NCBI RefSeq assembly: GCF_900102785.1
Contig: NZ_FNGC01000006.1
Span: 197,477 to 255,948, forward strand
Origin: Arthrobacter sp. ok362
GTDB taxonomy: Bacteria > Actinomycetota > Actinomycetes > Actinomycetales > Micrococcaceae
Reading direction: 5' to 3'
DNA: 58,472 nucleotides
Shown here: one piece after another, positions 51,955-58,472 of the stretch
How positions within the stretch are numbered: position 1 is the first letter of the stretch
Layout: each line of letters begins with the position of its first letter
Made by a program: the position numbers and the translations under genes
Notes under the pieces: generated by a model
Databases searched by the model: none
The model's input: the letters and a program-made list of their open reading frames with translations, nothing else
What the model was told of the DNA's origin: nothing

Positions 51955-53609
51955 TGGGTGCAACTACCTTTGCGCTGACCGGCAACGTCGTCACCATGAC
52001 CGCGGCGCCCAACGCACGCGTCGTTTACGTCGAAAACGGCAAAATCGCCGGCGTCGGTGACGACGCCTACGCTGCCGAACTGCAGCGGAACGGCGTCACC
52101 ATCCACGACCTGGGCGGGCGGACGATCCTTCCGGGATTCATTGACCCTCACGTGCATTTCGCCCAGTACGCGGCAGGAACGCACCGGGGCATCGACTGCC
52201 GCGTGCCGGCGTGCAAAACCATCGCGGACGTTCTCGATGCCCTGCGGACGGGGCTGAACGAGGGCCGGACCGTGGGTGACTGGCTTATCGGATACGGCAA
52301 CTTGTTCTTCGATCAAAAAATCGCCGAACGCAGGCTGCCGACCCGCCTGGAACTGGATTCGGTCAGCAGGACGACTCCAATTGTCCTGCACTGCGGCGGC
52401 CACGTGTCCGTGCTCAACACACCCGCCTTGGCCTTGGCCGGGGTGGAGCGCTTCATCACCGGCGGTGAAGGCCTGTGGGGCAGTCCTGTGGTCCACCTTG
52501 ACGACGCCGGCCAGCCGACCGGCGTTGTTGCGGAGATTGACGGCCTGCTGCCGATTCCGGAAAGCAGCGTCGAGGAACTGACGCGCTTCTATTCCGGCAC
52601 CTTCCGCAGCGACTTCCTCGCGCATGGCGTTACGTCAATCGGCGAAATGGCCGAATCAGCACGCAGCGTGGAGGCGCTGGATGCGGCGGTCGCGGATGGC
52701 AGTCTCGACGGGCGGATCGCGCTCTATGCGATGGCGCCGTCGCTGCTCCCTGTCGCGGCGGCGTGCGACTGGGCAGCCGGTTTTTCCTCACGCAGCGGGC
52801 CCGAGCGGGTCTGGGCCCGGGGCGTCAAGGTGTTCGCAGACGGGGGATACTCCGCACGGAATGCGGCCAGCCTCGACGACTACTCCCGTGACCACAGCCC
52901 CCGTCCGGGATACAGGGGCAAACTCAATCTTTCCCGCGGAGCACTGATGGAAGCCATCAGAACTGCACGCCACAAAAACGTGCAGATCGCCATCCATACC
53001 AACGGCACCAGGGCGCAGCGCGAAGCGATCGAGGCCATTCTCGCCGTAGGCGACGCCCACGGCCACCCGCCGGTGCGCATCGAGCATCTGGGCAACGTGC
53101 TGGACTCGGTGGAGGAGATCGCAGCATGGCGCGCGGCCAACGTGATCCCCGTGATGCAGCCGGGCTTCCTGCACAACTTCATCGGTGACTACCTGCCCAT
53201 GCTTTTCCCCGCAACGGGCAGCACGGGAAGGCTTCCGCTGCGGACCGTGCTGCACGAAGGCGTATCGCCTGTCATCAGCTCAGATATCACCCTTGGCGGA
53301 GAGCCGGGAGCGACGAATCCCTTGCATACCATCTGGTCGGCGGTGTCCCGAAGGAGCTACTGGGGGAACCATATCGAACCGGAAGAATCGATCTCGGTGG
53401 CACAAGCTCTCAGGCTGCACACCATCGAAGCCGCGAAGGTCATCGGGCTCGACCATGTGGCCGGTTCCCTGGAGTCCGGAAAGGCCGCAGACATGGTGGT
53501 TCTGGCCAAGGACCCGCATACCGTTCCCGAAGCAGAGTTGAAGGACATCCGTGTGGAACGCACCTATGTCAACGGAGTTCTGGCGTATTCAGGCGGTGAG
53601 GAGGCATGA
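51954..53609 (+). CDS. YtcJ-like amidohydrolase
   Basis: 551 residues from the ATG overlapping the previous stop. Metal-dependent hydrolase of the amidohydrolase_3 family: GGRTILPGFIDPHVHF with the HxH pair, GVKVFADGGYSARNA, QIAIHTNG, RIEHLGNV and SSDITLGGEPG. The family hydrolyses amides and ring C-N bonds. In vitamin B6 breakdown the ring-opened product is an acylaminomethylene succinate that must be hydrolysed; this gene could do that job, although the known enzyme is from another fold. It overlaps the ATPase gene (ATGA). Confidence 0.88.
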   Translation: MGATTFALTGNVVTMTAAPNARVVYVENGKIAGVGDDAYAAELQRNGVTIHDLGGRTILPGFIDPHVHFAQYAAGTHRGIDCRVPACKTIADVLDALRTGLNEGRTVGDWLIGYGNLFFDQKIAERRLPTRLELDSVSRTTPIVLHCGGHVSVLNTPALALAGVERFITGGEGLWGSPVVHLDDAGQPTGVVAEIDGLLPIPESSVEELTRFYSGTFRSDFLAHGVTSIGEMAESARSVEALDAAVADGSLDGRIALYAMAPSLLPVAAACDWAAGFSSRSGPERVWARGVKVFADGGYSARNAASLDDYSRDHSPRPGYRGKLNLSRGALMEAIRTARHKNVQIAIHTNGTRAQREAIEAILAVGDAHGHPPVRIEHLGNVLDSVEEIAAWRAANVIPVMQPGFLHNFIGDYLPMLFPATGSTGRLPLRTVLHEGVSPVISSDITLGGEPGATNPLHTIWSAVSRRSYWGNHIEPEESISVAQALRLHTIEAAKVIGLDHVAGSLESGKAADMVVLAKDPHTVPEAELKDIRVERTYVNGVLAYSGGEEA

Positions 53610-55105
53610 CCGCCGCCAACCCGCTAGTGGCCATCCGTAATGTGAGCAAGAAGTTTCCCGGTGTCACAGCACTCAGCGATGTCTCGTTCGAGATCAAGCG
53701 CGGCGAAATCCATGCGCTCATGGGCGAGAACGGCGCAGGCAAGTCGACGCTGATCAAGATTCTCTGCGGAGTTCACAAGGCTACGACAGGATCTGTAGCA
53801 CTGGACGGTGCGGAGACAGTCTTCGACCGCCCCCAGGACGCCGAGAAGGGCGGGATCCGGACGGTGTTCCAGGAACTGAACATCGTTCCGCAGCTTTCGG
53901 TGGCCGAGAACATCTCCCTCGGTTCGCTGCCCCTTAAATCCGGACTGGTTGACCGAAAGAAGATGCTCAAGCGCGCCGCCGACGCCCTGTCCGGGTTGGG
54001 GGCACACCTGCCGCTAGAAGCCCGTGCCGGTGACCTGCCGCGTTCCTCCCAGCAGCTGATCGAGATCGCCCGGGCACTGATGGGTGAAGCGCGGCTCCTG
54101 ATCCTAGATGAACCCACGGCTTCGCTGGGGGAGAACGAGAGCCGGCAGCTGATGAACATCGTGACCGGGCTGGCCCGGCGAGGTGTCGCCATTCTCTATG
54201 TCACGCACCGCATGCATGAAGTGGAGGCAATTGCTGACCGCGTCTCGGTCCTCAGAGATGGAAAGTTCATCGAGACCCTCGATGCCCCGATGGACGAAGC
54301 CGTCATCGTCGAGAGGATGATCGGGCGACCGGCGAGCTCGCTCTACCAGCACTCGAGACGGGATCCTGGCCGCGAACTCCTCACGGTTTCCGGGCTCGAC
54401 AGCGCAACGCTGCGCGATGTTTCAATGAGCGTGCGCGCGGGTGAGGTCGTCGGCGTCGCCGGCCTGCTAGGGTGCGGGAAATCAGACCTCGCCCGGGCGT
54501 GTTTCGGGCTTCACGCGATTCAGGACGGTGGCATTGAGCTCGACGGCGAGCAGATCGCCAAGCCATCACCGTCAGGAATGCTGGAGCGCGGGCTCGTCTA
54601 TTATCCTTCAGACCGCAGGACCGAGGGCCTCGTTTTGGGCCGGCCGCTCTTCGAATCCATGACCATGGGTTCCCACGGGCCCGCGCAGATCTCCCGGAAA
54701 GGCTTCCTGAGGACGCAGAAGGAATCTGAGCTGGCCCACAGCATCGCCGAGGAGTTGGACCTGCGGCCCATGCAGCTTGACCGGGTGTCCGGGAAGTTCT
54801 CGGGTGGCAACCAGCAAAAAGCCGTTCTGGCCAGGGGCCGGCTGCGCCTGGCGAAAGTCCACCTGTTCGATGAACCGACGGTGGGAATCGACGTCGGAGC
54901 GAAGGCGGATGTCTACCGTCTGATCGACAACTATGCCGATGCCGGCCACGGCGTGGTGGTGATCTCCTCCGACCTGACGGAGATCATCGGCATCAGCGAC
55001 AGGGTCTACGTGATGCGCGAAGGCCGCATTGCCGCCCACCTGGCCGGCAGCGACATCACCGAAGAAAACATTGCCAGGTCATTCTTCGCCGCAGCCCCGG
55101 CGTGA
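53606..55105 (+). CDS. Sugar-type ABC importer ATPase, two nucleotide-binding domains
   Basis: 499 residues, RbsA/MglA/XylG architecture. Domain 1: Walker A GENGAGKST (40-48), a signature region LPRSSQQLIEIARAL, Walker B LLILDEPTASLGE. Domain 2: GLLGCGKSDLARA, signature SGGNQQKAVLARG, FDEPTVGIDVG. Domain 2 keeps a GxGKS Walker A, whereas in E. coli RbsA the second site is degenerate (GAGRTE). It energises import with the permease and lipoprotein of this operon. Confidence 0.94.
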   Translation: MTAANPLVAIRNVSKKFPGVTALSDVSFEIKRGEIHALMGENGAGKSTLIKILCGVHKATTGSVALDGAETVFDRPQDAEKGGIRTVFQELNIVPQLSVAENISLGSLPLKSGLVDRKKMLKRAADALSGLGAHLPLEARAGDLPRSSQQLIEIARALMGEARLLILDEPTASLGENESRQLMNIVTGLARRGVAILYVTHRMHEVEAIADRVSVLRDGKFIETLDAPMDEAVIVERMIGRPASSLYQHSRRDPGRELLTVSGLDSATLRDVSMSVRAGEVVGVAGLLGCGKSDLARACFGLHAIQDGGIELDGEQIAKPSPSGMLERGLVYYPSDRRTEGLVLGRPLFESMTMGSHGPAQISRKGFLRTQKESELAHSIAEELDLRPMQLDRVSGKFSGGNQQKAVLARGRLRLAKVHLFDEPTVGIDVGAKADVYRLIDNYADAGHGVVVISSDLTEIIGISDRVYVMREGRIAAHLAGSDITEENIARSFFAAAPA

Positions 55106-55140
55106 GCCCTCACTTCCCTACCTCTTAAGGAGCGAAACCC

Positions 55141-56136
55141 TTGACCACAACACTAAGTCCAGAACGCACAGCAGGCCCGGCCACCGCCCGGCGCAGCATG
55201 CAGTTCATCCTGACCACCGGCCTCCTGCCCGCCCTGCTGATCCTGATGTGCGTTGTCTTTGCCATCGTGGAACCGCGCTTTGTGGACGGCCCAAACCTGC
55301 TCAATGTTGCCCGCCAATCCGTTTTCCTCCTCCTCATCGCGATGGGGCAGATGATCGTCCTGATCAATGCCCAACTAGATCTGTCAGTGGGCGCAACGGT
55401 CGCACTGACAAGCGTGGTCGTGGCCTCCGTGACCGCGGCAAGCTCCGGCGGACCCGAAAGCGTCCTGCTGGGATTGGGAGCCGGGCTCCTGCTCGGCGTC
55501 GTGATTGGACTGTTGAACGGCTGCATCGTCGCTTTCTGGAAGGTTCCATCCTTCATGGCCACGCTCGGTTCCACCTCTGTGCTGACAGGCCTGGCACTGA
55601 TCATTTCCAAGGGCGCCCCCATCATCGGGCTCCCGATGATCTTTTCCGACGTGCTGGCCACGTCCTCCGTTCTGGGGATTCCAGTGCCGGTGCTCCTGGG
55701 CGTCGTTATCGCCGTGGGAATGGGAGTCTTCATGTCCCGCACCGTGCCGGGACGCAACATGTACGCCGTCGGAGGCAACCGGACGGCGGCGCTGGTGGCG
55801 GGAATCAACGTGAAGAAAACGGTCATACTGGCCTTCGTCCTGTGCTCGGTCCTCGCTTCCCTGGCCGGCATCCTCCTCACAGCCCGCGTGGGCTCGGGAG
55901 AAGCGTCGCTGGGTGCGAGCTTCGTGATGCTGTCCATAGCCGCTGCGGTGCTCGGCGGCACGTCGCTCTTCGGCGGCGAAGGCGTCCTGTGGCGCGTCGT
56001 ACTCGGCGTCCTCTTCCTGGGCGTGCTGAGCAACGGCATGAACCTGCTCCACGTCTCCAGCTACATTCAGGAACTTGTCATTGGAATCGTCCTGATCGCG
56101 GCCGTGGCAGCCGAAAGACTCAAGAGAGTGGCGTGA
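55141..56136 (+). CDS. ABC importer permease, RbsC family
   Basis: 331 residues from a TTG with AAGGAG 8 nt upstream. About nine to ten hydrophobic segments. The family stretch MGQMIVLINAQLDLSVGATV and the coupling region NMYAVGGNRTAALVAGINVK are typical of ribose/autoinducer-type permeases. A 35-bp gap follows the ATPase gene. Length is normal. Confidence 0.93.
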   Translation: MTTTLSPERTAGPATARRSMQFILTTGLLPALLILMCVVFAIVEPRFVDGPNLLNVARQSVFLLLIAMGQMIVLINAQLDLSVGATVALTSVVVASVTAASSGGPESVLLGLGAGLLLGVVIGLLNGCIVAFWKVPSFMATLGSTSVLTGLALIISKGAPIIGLPMIFSDVLATSSVLGIPVPVLLGVVIAVGMGVFMSRTVPGRNMYAVGGNRTAALVAGINVKKTVILAFVLCSVLASLAGILLTARVGSGEASLGASFVMLSIAAAVLGGTSLFGGEGVLWRVVLGVLFLGVLSNGMNLLHVSSYIQELVIGIVLIAAVAAERLKRVA

Positions 56137-56225
56137 GGGTCTCCGTTCCAGCACAATCCCACTGATATGGTCATGTACTGACCAGCCGCCATCCGGCAGG
56201 CACAATCCGCGAAGGAGCATTCGGC

Positions 56226-56825
56226 ATGGAAGACGCGGAGCCTACCGTCAACTCCGGAGGCACCCCCGCCACCACATCCCCGGGCCCGAGTATCCGTAAA
56301 ATCCGCAGATCCAAGGACATGACCCTTCTCGAGCTGGCGCGTCAGACAGGGCTTTCGGAAGGGTTTATCTCCCAGGTCGAACGGCAAAAGGCCAACCCAT
56401 CCTTCTCGTCACTGCTGCGGATAGCAGGGGCGCTAAATGTTCCCATGTCGCTGCTGCTCGCCGAATCTGATGAAACAAATTTGGCAGCAAATCCCGCACC
56501 CCGGACCCTCGTGAACCACCCGTCCGGCGTTTACCGGGACCGGCTGGTCACACCTGCGAACGCGAAAACGATCCAGGTCATAGAAGCGGTCCTGGAGCCC
56601 GGAGAAGGCTCACGAGTGGCACCCTACGCGCACCCAGACGAGGAAGAATGCCTCGTAATGCTGGACGGGAAACTCGAGCTCCAATCAGGACAAACCGTCT
56701 ACAACCTGCAGGCAGGCGAATCCGTCCTGATCGACCCCGGAACGCCGCACTCTTACCGGAACCCGGGGTCAGTGCCGGCCCGCTGGCTTTGGATCTCGGC
56801 AACACAGGCCGCTCACCGGCATTAG
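56226..56825 (+). CDS. XRE-family regulator with C-terminal cupin domain
   Basis: 199 residues, AAGGAGC before the ATG. Helix-turn-helix at about 25-80 (TLLELARQTGLSEGFISQVE, KANPSFSSLLRIAGALN), then a cupin barrel at about 110-190 (PDEEECLVMLDGKLELQSG, LIDPGTPHSYRNPG). Such regulators sense a small ligand, often an amino acid, amine or organic acid, and control adjacent uptake and breakdown genes. It probably regulates 49637-58470. Confidence 0.9.
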   Translation: MEDAEPTVNSGGTPATTSPGPSIRKIRRSKDMTLLELARQTGLSEGFISQVERQKANPSFSSLLRIAGALNVPMSLLLAESDETNLAANPAPRTLVNHPSGVYRDRLVTPANAKTIQVIEAVLEPGEGSRVAPYAHPDEEECLVMLDGKLELQSGQTVYNLQAGESVLIDPGTPHSYRNPGSVPARWLWISATQAAHRH

Positions 56826-56988
56826 GTACCAAGCTTCGCTGCGGGCGAATGACCCTCTAGTCGGGCCGGATCGCTACCGGATACACCACGTACTCACAAA
56901 TACGGCTGCCCAAATCCGGGGGTTGGGTCTGACTACAGAAATCCCTCGCGCCAACCCGGCGCTACCAAGGAACCCATTAAGGAGAAGC

Positions 56989-58470
56989 ATGTCTACGACC
57001 GTAGAGCGTGAGAACGAAATATTGGCGTCCGTTCCGACGGGCCTGCTGATCAACGGTGAGTGGCGTCCGGCCGCTTCCGGCAAGACCTTCGACGTCGAGG
57101 ACCCGGCCACCGGAAAGGTCCTGCTCAGCATCGCCGACGCCGGTCCCGAAGACGGCGCCGCCGCCCTGGACGCGGCCGCGGCCGCGCAGGAGTCCTGGGC
57201 GAAGGTCCCGCCCCGGGAGCGCGGCGAGATCCTGCGCCGGGCCTTCGAGATGGTCACGGCCCGCGCGGAGGACTTCGCGCTGCTGATGACTTTGGAGATG
57301 GGCAAGCCGTTGGCCGAGGCCCGCGGCGAGGTCACCTATGGTGCGGAGTTCCTGCGCTGGTTCTCCGAGGAGGCCGTGCGCGCCTTCGGCCGGTACTCGG
57401 TGTCCCCGGACGGGAAGTCCCGGCTGCTGGTGACCAAGAAGCCGGTGGGCCCGTGCCTGTTGATCACGCCGTGGAACTTCCCGCTCGCGATGGCGACCCG
57501 CAAGATCGCCCCCGCGGTCGCGGCCGGCTGCACCATGGTGCTGAAGTCCGCGAACCTGACCCCGCTGACCTCCCAGCTGTTCGCGGCCGTGATGGTCGAG
57601 GCCGGGCTGCCCGCCGGTGTCCTGAACGTCATCCCGACCTCCACCGCCGGCGCCACGACCGGTCCGCTGATCAAGGATCAGCGGCTGCGGAAGCTGTCCT
57701 TCACCGGTTCCACCGAGGTCGGCCGCCGGCTGCTCGCGGACGCCTCCGAGACCGTGCTGCGGACCTCGATGGAGCTCGGCGGGAACGCCCCGTTCGTGGT
57801 GTTCGAGGACGCCGACGTCGATGCCGCCGTGGCCGGGGCGATGCTGGCGAAGCTGCGGAACATGGGCGAGGCCTGCACCGCGGCGAACCGGTTCATCGTG
57901 CACGAGTCCGTCGCCGGGGAGTTCGCGGAGAAGTTCGCCGCGAAGATGAAGGGCATGACGACCGCCCGCGGGACCGAGGCCGGGTCCAAGGTGGGCCCGC
58001 TGATCGATGCCAAGAGCCGGGACAAGGTCCACGAGCTCGTCACTGACGCCGTCGCCGCCGGCGCGGTCGCGGTGACCGGCGGCTCCGCGGTGGAGGGCCC
58101 GGGCTACTTCTACCAGCCCACCATCCTCACCGGCGTCACCGAGGGCACCCGGATCCTGTCCGAGGAAATCTTCGGACCCGTCGCCCCGATCATCACCTTC
58201 GGCACCGAGGACGAGGCCATCCGGCTCGCGAACAACACCGAATACGGGCTGGTGGCCTACGTCTTCACCCGGGACCTGAACCGCGGCATCCGGATGGGCG
58301 AACGCCTGGAGACCGGCATGCTGGGCCTGAACGCAGGCGTCGTCTCCAACGCCGCCGCCCCGTTCGGCGGCGTCAAGCAGTCCGGCCTGGGCCGCGAAGG
58401 CGGCCTCGAGGGCATCGAGGAATACCTCTACACCCAGTACATCGGCATCGCCGACCCCTACGCCGGCTAA
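56989..58470 (+). CDS. gabD: NAD(P)-dependent succinate-semialdehyde dehydrogenase type enzyme
   Basis: 493 residues from ATG 56989 with AAGGAGA upstream, ending at the TAA just before the window end. Family features: TPWNFPLAM (Asn 163), VLKSANLTPL with Lys 186, SFTGSTEVGR, general base Glu 262 in MELGGNAP, nucleophile Cys 296 in GEACTAANRF, and EIFGPVAPII. The sequence is of the GabD class, which oxidises succinic semialdehyde to succinate. Succinic semialdehyde is the end product of vitamin B6 breakdown pathway I after the MHPCO step, so the gene fits the cluster. Another 4-oxobutyrate could be the substrate. Its very high third-position GC resembles housekeeping genes. Confidence 0.88.
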   Translation: MSTTVERENEILASVPTGLLINGEWRPAASGKTFDVEDPATGKVLLSIADAGPEDGAAALDAAAAAQESWAKVPPRERGEILRRAFEMVTARAEDFALLMTLEMGKPLAEARGEVTYGAEFLRWFSEEAVRAFGRYSVSPDGKSRLLVTKKPVGPCLLITPWNFPLAMATRKIAPAVAAGCTMVLKSANLTPLTSQLFAAVMVEAGLPAGVLNVIPTSTAGATTGPLIKDQRLRKLSFTGSTEVGRRLLADASETVLRTSMELGGNAPFVVFEDADVDAAVAGAMLAKLRNMGEACTAANRFIVHESVAGEFAEKFAAKMKGMTTARGTEAGSKVGPLIDAKSRDKVHELVTDAVAAGAVAVTGGSAVEGPGYFYQPTILTGVTEGTRILSEEIFGPVAPIITFGTEDEAIRLANNTEYGLVAYVFTRDLNRGIRMGERLETGMLGLNAGVVSNAAAPFGGVKQSGLGREGGLEGIEEYLYTQYIGIADPYAG

Positions 58471-58472
58471 CC

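Overview
The window is a 58.5 kb piece of a high-GC Gram-positive chromosome. Genus-level signs point to a soil actinobacterium of the Arthrobacter / Pseudarthrobacter group (Micrococcaceae): class Ib nrdHIEF, metF-metE, an LGFP-repeat protein, ROK regulators, an HspR-type operator on a clp gene, frequent GTG/TTG starts and tight ATGA/GTGA overlaps. The species was not determined.

Layout. 1-18,990 is ordinary chromosome: the end of an LGFP cell-wall protein, an rRNA-type methyltransferase, a ROK regulator, metF-metE with a structured leader, a DUF2004 protein, an aldehyde dehydrogenase, a LysR regulator, a three-gene lipid-modification operon (FAD oxidoreductase, DUF1365, cyclopropane-type fatty acid methyltransferase), and nrdH-nrdI-nrdE-nrdF behind a promoter that carries an NrdR-like box. 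18,990-28,000 is accessory and partly decayed. It opens with a repeat array resembling the end of a TniA/TnsB-type transposon just behind nrdF. It continues with three small unknown minus-strand ORFs, a protein with two HNH domains, a second repeat array of about 28 bp period, a second HNH gene and a lipoprotein. After these come broken genes: a deoxyribosyltransferase-like gene, a TM0106 RecB-like nuclease, an MFS transporter and a YhcG nuclease.

28,000-38,100 is the most interesting block. It is one colinear catabolic cluster: an MHS transporter, two divergent amidohydrolase-superfamily proteins, an FMN alpha-hydroxyacid oxidase, a small Rieske protein, an HpcH/HpaI aldolase, a phosphotriesterase-like lactonase, a 2Fe-2S ferredoxin and its reductase. 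It ends with a GntR/FCD regulator. A palindrome over the gntR start shares a 9-nt half-site with the promoter of the first gene, so this regulator probably controls the cluster. There is a full electron-transfer chain but no classical oxygenase, which raises the possibility that one of the amidohydrolase-fold proteins is the oxygenase.

38,100-49,600 mixes remnants, a pair of diverged repeats ending in a tRNA-3'-end-like sequence, an NAD(P)-binding protein, a ClpC-like ATPase under an HspR box, a third amidohydrolase, and a two-gene WxL-type surface unit. 49,600-58,470 is a second catabolic cluster: an FAD monooxygenase resembling 2-methyl-3-hydroxypyridine-5-carboxylate oxygenase, a sugar-type ABC importer (lipoprotein, double ATPase, permease), a YtcJ-like amidohydrolase, an XRE-cupin regulator and a succinate-semialdehyde-type dehydrogenase. 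Together these suggest uptake and ring opening of an N-heterocycle, possibly a vitamin B6 breakdown product.

A recurrent oddity is short tandem duplications in linkers and at gene ends. One of them, 8 bp long, frameshifts a nuclease gene.
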